Assembly: GCF_036850765.1 (NCBI RefSeq)
Contig: NC_089495.1
Span: forward strand, 204,229,847 to 204,293,846
Source of the DNA: Saccopteryx bilineata
Taxonomy: Eukaryota; Chordata; Mammalia; Chiroptera; Emballonuridae
DNA length: 64,000 nucleotides
Direction: 5' to 3'
Under the pieces are notes generated by a model. That model was not told the origin of the DNA. It did not search any database and saw nothing but the letters and a program-made list of their open reading frames with translations. Position numbers and translations under genes: made by a program. Below, piece by piece: positions 13,101 to 27,143 of the stretch; position 1 is the stretch's first letter; every line of letters starts with the position of its first letter.

Positions 13101-16100
13101 ATCCCCACAGCCTGCCCTGCCAGCTCCTTCTATTTGAACTCGACCTTCAAACTCAACTCAAGCCCTGGCCAGATTGTGGCAAGTCCCGCAGAGGAGCAAG
13201 CAGGTGGCTTTGGCAGGACAGCTGAAGGAGACGGGTCTGCCGGCGGCTGCAGCATAGGGAAGGGCCTGAGAAGTCAGAGGGGACACAGCGAGCAAGGCCG
13301 CTGTGGATGTGAGATCACAGTGGCTCCAGCTGGGTGGTGGGGGCGGAGGTGAGAGAAGAGGGGGAGACGCTGCAGGTCAGTCCACATACTGGGCCCGGGT
13401 CCCTCCCCCCCGCCCCTGGCTCCGACCACCTCGGCCGGCTGCTGGGAAGTCACACCTCGTGCCCACACTGCCTGGGAGGCTGAGGCCCACTCCAGAGGCA
13501 GAGTTTGGGTTGGCAATGCCAGGTCCCAGCTGCAAAGGTCTCGGCCTAAGAGGCCATCACCAGGAATGGGAAACGAGCAAGCAGTCAGTGGTGCCACCTG
13601 CTGGACATTATGTGTACTGCATCCAGACAGGAAGGAAGCGGGTGTGTTATTCTATTCTCCAACCACCCCCCCAGAACATATCCCAAATCCCTCCATCTCC
13701 ATCTGACTGGTTGCCTGCAGGCCACCATCCTATGTATCCTGAATTATTACAATGGTGTCCTAACCGATGTCCCCACCTCCACTCCTGCCCACGTGTGCTC
13801 TACTTGCAACAAAACTGCTAGAAGGATGCTCCTACACATCAGACCACACCATTCCTCTGCTCAAAAGCACTCGAGAACCCTGTTTATAGCTGATTCTAAA
13901 TAAAGATTAACTTATACTAGTGATGTGTAAGTGTTATACTACTGTCTCTACTTTTGTGTGTTTGGAAGTTTTCATAATAAAAAAAAAGTTTAAAAAATAA
14001 ATACTATAAAATAAATAAGAGTATACCAAGTAGAGAGGAGTGATGCAAAGGCCCTGGGGCAGGAGCATTCCTAAACCATAGGTGGGCCAGGGGGGCTGGA
14101 GTGAAAATGGTAGAAGGGGTGTGATCAGGAAGGCAGCAGAGCCAGACCACAGAGGGCCTCAGGGCCACAGTGAGATGATCCCCCTCATAGCCCCCCTGCT
14201 GCTGATACCCAATAAAATGAGAAACTGAATGAAAGGCATCAGAGACACAAGACAATGCTAGCACCAAGGCAGAGAGATAACCTCAGCACACCAGCTCCCA
14301 GCAAAATCCCACCACCCTGCCCCACCGCAAGTACCGAGGCAAAGACCGAAGCTTCCCCACCGCATCGGACATTCTCCGAGGCCCCTCCTCCAACCTCAGT
14401 CAGCTCCAGGACTCGGGAGGGAATGTGCATGGAATACTCTGGTTAACAAGACACCGGACGTGTGACGAGGCCTGGGACACAACCCCAGCTCAAAGGTCCG
14501 CTCCAAACGGGTCACCTCTCCACCGTAAGCCTCAAATTTTCAATCTGGAAAATGAGGAGCTACCCCTGAATGAACCCTGCCACCCCAAGCTCCAATTCCC
14601 CTTTGGAAAGCAGGCAGGACAGGAAGGGACAGACAGAGGTGGGACCTAGCTGGCCCTCAGTCTCCCCACTGCACCTCTCACCCAGCTGTGGCCCCAACCC
14701 AAGCCTCAAATCTCCTGCTGTGCCCCCAAGGCAAGACGGCCTCAGCCCTAAGAAGGAAAGGTCAGACCCACAGGCTCCAGGGTATGGAGACCTGGGGCAA
14801 CGAGGGCACTGCAGGGGGGGGCAGCTGAAAGAGCCCCCGGGGGAGTGAAGGCACTGCAGCCCTAGAGCAGGCACTTGCCACAGTGGGGTCAGATGGGGGA
14901 GTCAGATAAGGGGAGCGGGCTTCCAGGACTCCAGCTTTATATATAATGTTTAAATTTGTTCCAAGGACAATGTATGTACCTATACTTGTCTGTAAAACAG
15001 CAGATTTGGAAGGAAGGAAGGAAGGAAGGAAGGGAGGGAGGAAGGAAGGAAGGAAGGAAGGAAGGAAGGAAGGAAGGAAGGAAGTTAGAAGGAAGGGAGG
15101 AAGGGAGGGAGGGAGGGAGGGAGGGAGGAAGGAAGGAAGGAAGGAAGGAAGGAAGGAAGGAAGGAAGGAAGGAAGGAAGGTGGAAGGGAGGAAGGAAGGA
15201 AGGAAGGTGGAAGGGAGGAAGGGAGGGAGGCAGGGAGAAAGGGAGGGAGAAAGGGAGAGAGGGAGGGAGAAAGGGAGGGAGGGAGGGAGAGAGGGAGGGA
15301 GGGAGAGAGGGAGGGAGAGAGTGAGGGAGAGAGGGAGAGAGGGAGGGAGGGAGGGAAGAATCTAGAATAAAGGAAATAGATGAGAATTCCCTCCAAAAAA
15401 ATAAGCGCTGCCAGTCCCGTGCACATGCCGCAGCCTGTGCTCAGTAGAATGACCCTTGAGGTCAGTCAAGTGCGTGGGGTGACCCCCCTCCCTCAGACGA
15501 GGCGACTGAGGCTCACAGAGGCAGCAGCGGATTCCTTCCTTCAGCGGCAGTGTTTCTCCGCTGCCTGCTTACCCCGTGCGGGCTTCCAGGCTGAGATTTG
15601 CACCCAGACTGGTAGACAAGAGACCTATTTCCATCTTGCTGCTGGTGGCGGCGCTGGGATGGTGTTTCAGAGCAGACTGCATGAAAGTTCTCCTCACGAG
15701 AAAAAGAATGTGTAACTCTCTGTGGTGATGGATGTTCATTAGACATGTGGTGGTGATCGTTTTGCAATATTTATAGGTATCGAATCATCAAGTTGTACGC
15801 TTGAAATATAACGTCGTGTCAATTATGTCTCAGTTAAAGAAAAAAACAAGACCCAGACTCCAGAGCCGGGCTCGAACCGCCACAGCCCGCCGTTGCCCAG
15901 AGGACACGCAGTGCGCTGGCTGACCAGGGGACGGCCGCTGTCCGGAGGTGGGCCTCGCCTCAGCAGGGGCGGCCCCTTCCCACAGGGAGACCAGACGCCT
16001 CCACCAGCCCCTGCCGGCCCCACCACCGTGGCTCAGAGGACACGCAGTGCGCTGGCTGACCAGGGGACGGCCGCTGTCCGGAGGTGGGCCTCGCCTCAGC

Positions 16101-19100
16101 AGGGGCGGCCCCTTCCCACAGGGAGACCAGACGCCTCCACCAGCCCCTGCCGGCCCCACCACCGTGGCTCAGAGGACACGCAGTGCGCTGGCTGACCAGG
16201 GGACGGCCGCTGTCCGGAGGTGGGCCTCGCCTCAGCAGGGGCGGCCCCTTCCCACAGGGAGGCCAGACGCCTCCGCCAGCCCCTGCCGGCCCCACCGCCG
16301 TGGCTCAGAGGACACGCAGTGCGCTGGCTGACCAGGGGACGGCCGCTGTCCGGAGGTGGGCCTCGCCTCAGCAGGGGCGGCCCCTTCCCACAGGGAGGCC
16401 AGACGCCTCCGCCAGCCCCTGCCGGCCCCACCGCCGTGGCTCAGAGGACACGCAGTGCGCTGGCTGACCAGGGGACGGCCGCTGTCCGGAGGTGGGCCTC
16501 ACCTCAGCAGGGGCGGCCCCTTCCCACAGGGAGGCCAGACGCCTCCGCCGGCCCCTGCCGGCCCCACCGCCGTGGCTCAGAGGACACACAGTGCGCTGGC
16601 TGACCAGGGGACGGCCGCTGTCCGGAGGTGGGCCTCGCCTCAGCAGGGGCGGCCCCTCCCACAGGGAGGCCAGACGCCTCCGCCGGCCCCTCCCGGCCCC
16701 ACCGCCGTGGCCCGGGAAAGGCCCCTCACCTGGGGTTCTCGGAGGCTTTGGCCGGCAGGACCGTCAGCACCAGGGAGGACTTGGCAGTGATTGAACAGGA
16801 GGCCACCAGGTTAATGTGGGGAATGAACCTGATCTGCTGGCACCAGTTGCGGTGAAGAGCCTGGGGACAGAGGGACAGGGCTGGGACAGCCAAGCCAGGA
16901 CGGCCCGCACAGGCCCAGGCCCAGAGACCGCCGGGTCCAGCGCCCTTCTAGTGACCGCAGCCCTGACGAAGTGATGGGGCCTGCAGCCCTAACCAGGGCC
17001 CTGTGGCCCGCGGGTGTGGTCATCCCTCTGCCATGTGGACACTGTCGTCCCGCCCTCAGGGGGAGGGAGGGCGCGTTCGAGGCTGCAGGAGCCCCACCTC
17101 GGACGACCCTGTGCTCCTGGCCCCACCGCAGCCTGACACGCTTGTCAGGACAGGCTGTGAAATACGAGAGAACACTGTCTGGGGCAGTGCGGGCTGCACC
17201 ACCAGTTATAAGGGGGTGGCCTGGCCGGACAGGCTCCAAACTCTGTAGCTCCAGCCCTGTGGTCTGACCCAGTGCATGGCCTCCCAATCCAGAGCCCATC
17301 CTTCCAGGGACAGGAAGGGGGGTGCGAGCCGGAGGGTCATCCGGCCCTGAGCGAGGTTCTGCATGACCGTCTCTCCAAGTGTCTATCACAGCGAAGGCAC
17401 CGACTGCGCGGCACTGAGTGGAAACCGAGAGGCGTGCCCTCCTGAAGGGACAGCATGTGACAAGGCCCTGAGGTGGGAAAGGGCTTAGCGTGTTTCAGAG
17501 AGCAGCCACGGGGGGATCCTGAGCAAAGGAGGGACGTGACTGGGCTCCCATCTCACGATTCTTCTGGCGGCTGGAGAAAGCACTGAGTGGACAGAGGGCG
17601 TGGGGGAACAGCTCGCAGCCACTGCAGCCACCCAGGGGGAAGGTTGTGTCTGCGGGGACCGGAGCTGAGCCGTGAAGGCGATGAGAGAGACGGCGTGCCT
17701 GGGGCACAGAGAGCTGGTGGGACCCCACAACTGCCTCTACCCCATTCCTAGAGACGAGACCAAGCCCCACGGCCTGAGACCGGACCCAGGGGGCAAATCC
17801 ACTCTCTGAATTTATTGTGATGGGTGTGTGCTCAAATAGTTACCATGGTAACAGGCCAAGGAAAAGCTACCACTCACCTTCAGTCGGTAACTTCTGTACA
17901 AAGTGGACTTCTCGTTTAAGAGCTTCTGCATGGACACACTGGTCCAGTGATCTGGGTGGGGAGAAACCCGAGCCGTGTCACCACGCTGCCCCGACGCCTG
18001 GACCAGCGGGGCCTCAGGGGACACCTGGAGTCTGTCTGCAGTCCCCCACGCCTCTCCAAAGCCTCTGCCATCCGCTCTCTTGCCGGAGCCTCGCTGTGTC
18101 CCGGTGAGGTCAGCGGGGGGAACCGGGCACCCAGAAAACAGACCCAGCAGGGGAACCCCGCTGCCCAGAGCCCCCCACCAGCTCACAGCAGAGCTGGAAC
18201 AAGTTCGGGGCGCCCCACTCTCCCCGGCTGCTACAGTCTAAATGGGCTGATTCTGTGAGGTGGCTCCAGGTTCGCTGGAGGCAGTTAGCACCATTATTCC
18301 AAGGCCCAGAGCAGGGGAGTGGCTTTCTCCAGGTCACACAGTGGGCACAGGTTGTTTTCTTCTGGGATGAGGGGGTTCTAAAGCCCCCCTCCCTTGGCCA
18401 TTACCTTCACAACATCCTCCCTTCAGAGAGTGCCGTTTCCTCAGCCTCCCCCCCCCTGCCCCCCTCCCCCTGCGGGCTGCTCTGAGCTGAGCCTGTGCTG
18501 CTGTGGCCTGGGCTTCGGAAGGAGCCAGGGGCTGTGCGGCCGGGAGGCAGGGAGAGGGGAGAGCATCATCCCAGGGCTGAGCCGCCTCCCCCACCCCCTG
18601 CGGGCTGCTCTGAGCTGAGCCTGTGCTGCTGTGGCCTGGGCTTCCGGAGGAGCCAGGGGCTGTGAGCCGGGAGGCAGGGAGAGGGGAGAGCCTCCCAGGG
18701 CTGAGCCGCCTCCCCCACCCCCAGTCCCTCAACGAGCTAGCTACCCCACTTGGAGGTCCTGGGGAGGATGCGGGGGTTGAACAGCCCATTGGCCACGTTG
18801 TCGGAGGTGAAGATGATGACGTTGCCCCTGCTGTCCCCGAAGCAGAACACAGCTCTGCGATAGTCCGACCTGGAGAGACGGAGACAGAAGAGGCCGTGGG
18901 GCCAGCTGGGCGCGCCCAGCCACAGTCTCCACCCGCCCTGTGCGCCCCAATGCCTTCGTCTGTCTGGGGAGCAAGGGCAGCTCTCGCTCTCTCGGGCTGA
19001 CGGACGGACGGACGTAGGCCCAACGCCCAGATCCAGGCCACCCAGGAACCAGGTCCAAAAGAAATCAGTATTTTTTTTTTTAAGCCAAAATAAGTGAGGG

Positions 19101-22100
19101 CCTGGTCCTCCGGCTGCTCTTTGTCAAGTCGCCCCTCCCAGTGGACTGACGCTTCCAGTCCGCCTGACCCCGGGACAAGCCCTGCCGGGGTGCAGCAGGC
19201 TGACCTGGTGGGCGACGGAAAGGAAGAGGATCCGACGATGGCTCTGAGGTCGGAGTGACCGTGACAGGTGACCCTGGGAGAGGGACAGCGTGCGGGGAAG
19301 AGGACACAGGCGCACAGGAAGGTCATCTCTCCAGGGCCGTATCCAGAGAGGGTCCCAGCTCCACCAAGTGAGGTGGCCACAGCCTCCCATGAGACTCACC
19401 AATAGTCCATGACCAGGGCGCAGCTGTCCAGGTCAACAAAGGTGAAGGCCCGGATACATTTACGGTTACTGATGTCAAAGAACTCTGGGAAGAGACAGAG
19501 GAGAGGCACGCATAGACCCCCCAAAGCACCTCCCAGGCCTTGCGGGGCGGGGGGGGGGTCTCTGGTGACAATGAGCAGTCACCGTTCACCACCTAGCAAT
19601 GCCCCCCCCCACCGCGAGGGTTTGGATCCATGCTCAGAACTGGCTCAGCGACAGATCTCTCCAAATACAAACGCATGACTCCCAGTGGCCGCGAGCGGCC
19701 GGGGCAGCTGCCAGGGACTCACGGATCTTCTGGTCGGTAGAGGTCACTGCAACTAGGTTCATGTTGTGGAGACACACCATGTCGATGACCCACATCTGCG
19801 GGTTGTGGAGCGGCTGGATCTGGTTAAGCTAGCCAGAGGAAGAGCAGAGGAGACCCGGGCTGGGGAGGCTTCCCCAGGAGCACACACCAGGAGCACGGAG
19901 TCCCTGTGAACTCTCCCCGGCCATCCGAGGCCCCGGAGCCCAGCGTGACCACCAACTACTAAGGACGGAGGCTTGAATAAACTCCCTAACCGCATCTATA
20001 AAATGGGCTGATAGGGAACTGTGCTCTTTACAGCCCCCTTTTAGAGCAGTTTGACAAGCTCATCAAAGATTTAAATGTGCCCAGTTTGTGACCCCGGGAT
20101 CCATCTCCGGGACACAACTATGGATGCGTCCACGATACCCACGGACATTAACGTCATTCGCCGGGGGATTCGAGACAGGTCTGGCAACACAGGTACGCAG
20201 TGAGTCTGCCTGAGCGTGTGATCACTCCCTGCGCTTGGAACCGGCGGCACGAAGGCCACGTTCATCAGGAGTTTGCTGGGTGCCCTGCCCTGCTCCACGC
20301 TCCGTGCATGTTCTATGTCATTCGATCCTCTCCACTGCCCCATGAGGGGGGTACTACTGTTACTGCCCCGCTTGACAGATGAGGAGAATGAGACACAGGG
20401 AGCTCTGCAGCAGTGGCCCAAGGTCACAGGGCTGGAAGGGTGTGCCTGGGGGGTGTGAGCCAGGCGGTCAGCTTCCAGTGGCCCGGGTCACGACCCCAGT
20501 GACGTCCCGCCTGGTCCAGGCAAAGGGCTTGAATCCACAGGTGACAGAGTGGGGGTAACAAAGACAGGGGAGGAGGCTGATGCCCAGCATGGGGACCTTG
20601 GTGGGTGGTGAGGTGATGCCATTCCCTGAGGTGGGGGCACAGGAGAAGCCCGGTGAGCAGGCAACGCTACACTGACGTTCAGGTTGGGCACCTGGGTTCA
20701 GGGTGCCTGTTGGACATCCACGTGGGACGAACAGCCAGGTGGAATCTTGCTGACAAAGAAGAAATGGGAGTCCCAGGGTCCCACAGTGAAGCTCGAACCT
20801 GGGCCCCAGGAGCTGGGGCTGCAAGTGTGGGCAGCCTAGTCCACGAGCTCCGAGACGGAGCCCAGGCTGGGCCTAGGGTTCGAAAGTCGAGGCCCTCTGA
20901 CCACCCCGCTCACCCGAAAGGAGCTGAGCGGAGAGAAGGACTCCGACCAGAACTGCAGGACCCCATCCTTGGTGACCGTCAGGAAGTGCCCGACCTTCTT
21001 GAACCGCTTCATGAAAAACTCCACCTTCACGATCTCGCAGCCGTGATTCCTGTGGGAGGGAAGAACTGAAACACACACGGCATGAAGACACGGGGTGGGG
21101 GGAGAGAGGAAGCCAGCAGGAGGGGCGCTGCTCACACGCACGCGTGCACAAGGGCACACGGGCACACTCTCGAGAACCTTGAGCAGGTTCCCTGAGACGT
21201 GGGACCCTGCCCCTCCTCCGGGCAGGTGGCGACCGTGATCCACAGTGGCCAAAAGGAAGAGAGACCCAGCCACGGCAATGCCGGGGTGAAACGGGGCTCC
21301 CGGAGCGGTAAGCCCATCCCGGGAAACAGCCCGTCAGCGTCCTCAGAGCCGGACCGGGTGGAGGAGACCAAGAACAAAGGCTTTTGAAAACCTTTCATTG
21401 GAAAAAAGGGCTGCAGGGAAGGCAAGCAGAGTGGGGCTTGTGGCCGCAAACTGTGACATCACTGATGCCAGCAGCCGCGCTGGGCTCCAGGGAGGAGGGG
21501 GCACAGAACATGGGAGCGAGAGGAAAGCGGGCAAGGAGGCCGTGAGTTATCGGGCCTCGGCCCCATGCACACAAGGACACACCCCAAGCAGAGCACAGCA
21601 AACAAGCTTCTGGGGCAGGCCTGGCCTCCGTTTCCTCATCTGTAAAATGGAGACAAATCACCTCCTCCTGCTCATGCCCACCTACCCAACTGTGAGGCCA
21701 AAAGGAGTGTAGGGACACCAAGCCCCAGGCCCGGGCCAGACCCTGGGTGGTCCCCACAGGGGGCGGCTCAGGGATGGGGGAAGGGCAGAGCTGCAGGGAC
21801 CGCCCCCTTCCAGCCCGGGAGAGGCTCCTTACAGGGGGATGACCTTCATGGGCAGGAGGAAGCGCAGGTGGTACTGGTTCTTCCACATCAGCTCCTGCCC
21901 CTGGAACTCACGCATCATGTAGTCCACGTAGTTCGACTGCCTCGGGAGACACGCAAGGCGGGGAGCGTGTTGGCCCCGAGGTCTGAGCACTGGACTTGGG
22001 GAACCCAAGGGTTCTCCCCCGTCTCTCCCAGCCCCTCCCAACAGGCTTTGGGGGGCCCCCCACCCACCCCACCCCTGAGGAGGCCAAGGGAGGCAGCCTA

Positions 22101-25100
22101 GCAACTGAGCTGTTCTTGGATCTGAACTGGGCAAAGGGCCTACTGCAGGGGTCCCCAAACTATGGCCCGCGGGCCGCATGCGGCCCCCTGAGGCCATTTA
22201 TCCGGCCCCCCCCCCTGTGCTTCCAGAAGGGGCACTTCTTTCATTGGTGGTCAGTGAGAGGAGCATAGTTCCCATTGAAATACTGGTCAGTTTGTTGATT
22301 TAAATTTACTTGTTCTTTATTTTAAATATTGTATTTGTTCCCGTTTTGTTTTTTTACTTTAAAATAAGATGTGTGCAGTGTGCATAGGGATTTGTCCATA
22401 GTTTTTTTTATAGTCCGGCCCTCCAACAGTCTGAGGGACAGTGAACTGGCCCCCTGTGTAAAAAGTTTGGGGACCCCTGGCCTACTGGCAGGGGTTTATG
22501 GAGGCAGCCCAGCCGAGCCTGCCTCCTTCGAGCCTTTCTGCAATGCTGGCTGGGCCACTCTCAGCCTTCTTCCTCTCGCGGTACGCATAGGCTAGTTACT
22601 AAAACTCCGTGGCACACCAAAGAATGTATTTTTTGCCAATCTGACCAAAAAAGATATATATATGTATATATGTATCATTTTGAGTCACTCATACTGGGTG
22701 GCTATTGTTGTGCTGGCTGTTGTCCTCTTTTTTAACTTGACAGTCTGAGGGAAAAGAAGCCAGTGCCCCTGACTAAACAGGTGCTGCCTGGTTGTTGTTG
22801 TTTTTTAATTCTCGCGGCACGAAGGTTGAACATCGCTGTGCTGGGTCTGTCTTCGCCTCACGTCCACATCTGGGCGTCTCATCTGTGTCTGTTTATTCAC
22901 CCCATTTTATGGATAATAAAACTGTGCCCGTGTAAGGAGAGAGGAGTTGCTCCAGATCATCTGTCATGTTAACCGCAGCGGAGGACCCATCGGCCAGGCC
23001 ACTTGGGCAACTCTAAACTCTTACTGGTCAACCTCAGGAATATATGGCCATGGCCGAAACAGACTGGCCACCAGGTGGAGCTATGACCAAAATAATAGAA
23101 ATTTATTAAGAAATATACTGCTCACAAAAATTAGGGGATATTTCAAAATGAAGATGAAGCGATATAAAAAAAAGAAGCATTTGACTATTTTTTTTTTTTC
23201 ATTTTTCTGAAGCTGGAAACATGGAGAGACAGCTAGACAGACTCCCGCATGCGCCCGACCGGGATCCACCCGGCACGCCCACCAGGGGCGACGCTCTGCC
23301 CACCAGGGGGCGATGCTCTGCCCATCCTGGGCATCGCCATGTTGCGACCAGAGCCACTCTAGCGCCTGGGGCAGAGGCCACAGAGCCATCCCCAGCGCCC
23401 GGGCCATCTTTGCTCCAATGGAGCCTTGGCTGCGGGAGGGGAAGAGAGAGACAGAGAGGGAAAGCGCGGCGGAGGGGTGGAGAAGCAAATGGGCGCTTCT
23501 CCTGTGTGCCCTGGCCGGAATCGAACCCGGGTCCTCCGCACGCTAGGCCGACGCTCTACCGCTGAGCCAACCGGCCAGGGCTGACTATTTTTATTAAACA
23601 AGAACATCAGAAAAGCAAACGGCAAATCAAGGAAAGTTGTTCGATTATGCAAATGAGATGCAAAACCAACTTTTATTTCATTGGTGAAAATGTACTCTAC
23701 AAAAGGCTGAGAGTACCGGAGTATCTGCACGGTTCCTGATCTCCTAATTTTTGTGAGCAGTGTAGCACTGTGTCAATCGCAGAGAATGCTGCAAATACGT
23801 TTATTATAGAATACTAAGGGAAATAAAAGCAAAAAAACCCTCAGAACGTATCCCTAAACCAAGGGGGAGATACACAGAATGCTTAACGTGTGGGTTCTTG
23901 AGGTGAATGAACTCCCTGGTTCTGAGACCATCTCTCCTGCTAACTAGCTCTGTGAACCGGGGCAAGGTGCTTAACATCTCTGTGCCTCAGTTTCCCAACC
24001 TGTCAAGGGAGGTCAACAATAGCACCCATTCCTGTGAGGTCTAAGTAAAATAATACAGAAAGTGCATAGCACAATGCCTGGTGGAAATGCTAGCTGTCAC
24101 TGTCCTCATCGTGACATATGACAGACTATGTTTTTGTACTTTTCTGTATTCATTTTTTTTTAAATAGGTTTGGCCTCTTGCCCTGGCCGGTTGGCTCAGC
24201 GGTAGAGCGTCAGCCTAGCGTGCGGAGGACCCGGGTTCGATTCCCGGCCAGGGCACACAGGAGAAGCGCCCAATTGCTTCTCCACCCCTCCGCCGCGCTT
24301 TCCTCTCTGTCTCTCTCGTCCCCTCCCGCAGCCAAGGCTCCATTGGAGCAAAGATGGCCCGGGCGCTGGGGATGGCTCTGTGGCCTCTGCCCCAGGCGCT
24401 GGAGTGGCTCTGGTCGCAACATGGCGATGCCCAGGATGGGCAGAGCATCGCCCCCTGGTGGGCAGAGCTTCGCCCCTGGTGGGCGTGCCGGGTGGATCCC
24501 GGTCGGGCGCATGCGGGAGTCTGTCTGACTGTCTCTCCCTGTTTCCAGCTTCAGAAAAATGAAAAGAAAAAAAAAAAAAAATAGGTTTGGCCTCTTTTTT
24601 TTTTTTTTAAGATTTTATTTATTGACTTGAAAGAGAGAGAAAGGCGGAGAGGGGGAGGAGTGGGAAGCATCAACTCATAATTGCTTCTCGTATGTGCCTT
24701 GACCAGGCAAGCCCAGGGTTTCGAACCAGCGACCTCAGCATTCCAGGTCGACGCTCTATCCACTGCACTCCCACAGGTCAGGCTGGAATCTGTACTCATA
24801 AATGCTATACAGTATATGCTCCCTATAGAACATTTAGAATCAGAAAAAAACAAACAAAGGCGTTATTATTAATATGCTCTAAAACCCTGACACTCTGGAT
24901 TTAACAGCCACCGACTGGCCTGCTCCTGAGTGCCCGTATGGGCCGTGAGAAGGCTGTGGCACCAGCTAAAGTCCCCTAAGCCGACGGGAGGCTGGTGAGC
25001 AGCTCACTGCTGTGCGCTCAGTCTGGCCCATGCAGAGGCCACCACTGTTAGTCATACGCTCTCCTGAATCCCAGGAGGGGACTGAACTGTGGTGAGCCCA

Positions 25101-27143
25101 CCAATGTCTCGGGAGGGCCCCTCCAAGGCTCCGAGGGTGCCCTCCATCCAACACGTGCCCCAGAATCCGCGGGAGGGAGGCTGGGGGGTTGTGCCTGCCC
25201 CCTGCCCTCCATCCTCCACGTGCCCCCCTGACCTGCTGAGGCCTGTGCCCCCAGCCCCCCCTCAGCTCCCTGTGGCCGCAGGGGTGCCCTCCTCACCCAG
25301 GTGACGGAGCCGTTACCCTCTACGTCCACCTTCAGAAACAGTGCCTCCAGCATCTCGTCGGACACGTCGCTGAGGCTCTTCTTCATGGCCCTGGTGAAGG
25401 CCTCCCTGTCCAGGCCTTGGAGAGAGAGAGGGGGGAACAGCGTCCGCTGTGTCACAAGCCGTCACTGGCACAGCGGCCTCAGGCGCCTGCATGCTGGCGG
25501 CCGGGGAACCACAGAGGTCACAGTGGCTGGGTTCTCTGTTGCACCACCTGTTTGTTCACACGTCCACCCCGCGAACTCTGAACTCTGGCTGCACGCCCTC
25601 CCCGCGGTAGCACTCTGCCAGGGCGAGGGGCAGGTGTCCCCAACAAGCTCAGTTCCCATTTCTCCACAGATAAGACAGACCAGTCATGGAGACAAAGAAA
25701 ACTGACTAAAACTAAAAAATTTAAATTAAAAAAAAGTGAATAATGGAAACAAAGAGATGTAAATTCAAACAGAGAGGGAGAGGTGAGGCTCATCTTTTTA
25801 AAGGCTGGAGGGAAAGCTGGAGAGGGCAGGGAGGGGAGGGCAGCGGAGGAGAGGGCAGGATTAAAAGACCTCCCTCCAGGTCCTGGCCGGTTGGCTCAGC
25901 GGTAGAGCGTCAGCCTGGCGTGCGGGGAACCCGGGTTCGATTCCCGGCCAGGGCACATAGGAGAAGCACCCATCTGCTTCTCCACACCCCCCCCCCCCCC
26001 CCCCCGTCCTTCCTCTCTGTCTCTCTCTTCCCCTCCCGCAGCTGAGGCTCCATTGAGCCCGGGCGCTGGGGATGGCTCCTTGGCCTCTGCCCCAGGCGCT
26101 AAAGTGGCTCTGGTCACAATAGAGCGACGCCCTGAGGGGCAGAGCATCGCCCCCTGGTGGGCAGAGCATCGCCCCTGGTGGGTGTGCTGGGTGGATCCCG
26201 GTCGGGCGCATGTGGGAGTCTGTCTGACTGTCTCTCCCCGTTTCCAGCTTCAGAAAAATACAAAAAAAAAAAGACCTCCCACCCACTCCTGGTCCGTTCA
26301 GTGAGTAAGTGTGTGGGACGACCTACCTTTGCACAGTAATAGATAATAAACCAAACATATGAAACTGTTGGAAGAAAATATACCAAAAGGCGGACCAGTG
26401 GTTACATTTGGGTGCTTGGATTAGGGGTATTATTTTTCTCAGCCCCAAGTGGTTACAATACTTACATAACAATAAAACGTTTTATCGTTTTTTTGTGTTT
26501 TTTTTTTTATTAAGTGAGAGGCAGGGAGGCAGAGAGACAGACTCCCACATGTGCTCTGACAGGGGATCCACCCAACAAGCCCCCTATGGGTGGCGTTCTG
26601 CCCATCTGGGGCCATTGCTCTGTTGCTCGGCAACCAAGCTTTTCTTAGCACCTGAGGCAGAGGCCACAGAGCCGTCCTTAGCACCCAGGGCCAACTCACT
26701 CCAATCGAGCCATGGCTATGGGAGGGAAAGAAAGAGAGAGAGAAGCAAGAGGGGGAAGGGTGGAGAAGCAGATAGTTGCTTCTCCTGTGTGCCCTGGCCA
26801 AGAATCAAACCCGAGATATCCACACACTAGGCTGATGCTCTACCACTGAGCCAACCAGCCAGGGCCAATAAAACGTTTTAAAGGAGACACTGGATGCAAA
26901 AAATGTTGGTCAAGTCTGAACCGTCCATATGCGCCGCCCTTCCTGGGTTCCACCCTGTGCAAAGGCCAAGAGGCTAAGCCCACAGCGCAGCTTTACCGCG
27001 AGTCACATTGGCCTTAAACAGCTTCTCCATCTTGGCCAGGTGCAGCTCCGTAAGCAGCTGAGACTCATGCTGGAATTCGAGCGTTGGGCCAAGGGTGACA
27101 GATGATTGAGTTCTAAGACTCTCCTTCCTCTTCTGGAATCCAC
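2699..27143 (-). other. EFCAB8: EFCAB8 gene: EF-hand and WD40-repeat protein, 18 or more coding exons
   Basis: Gene span assembled from minus-strand exons whose GT/AG borders and codon phases join without conflict from 27.1 kb down to 4.2 kb. The protein begins, as far as seen, with a charged leader, then an EF-hand pair region (exons at 25297 to 25415 and 26997 to 27132), then a long run of WD40-type blades. Clear blade ends are TKDGVLQFW, GYDALIRLW, KDKNIRVWD, RDGTVKMWN and YNGDILLWN. A basic C-terminal segment follows. Family members of this layout are axonemal or ciliary scaffold proteins, but a molecular role for EFCAB8 is not established and none is claimed. The name rests on the EF-hand plus WD40 architecture and on lying directly downstream of MAPRE1 in the same orientation, as in human. 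The 5' end and promoter were not found. The last large exon is frameshifted as sequenced (see 2919 to 3229), so this copy may be damaged or the base call wrong. Confidence 0.85.
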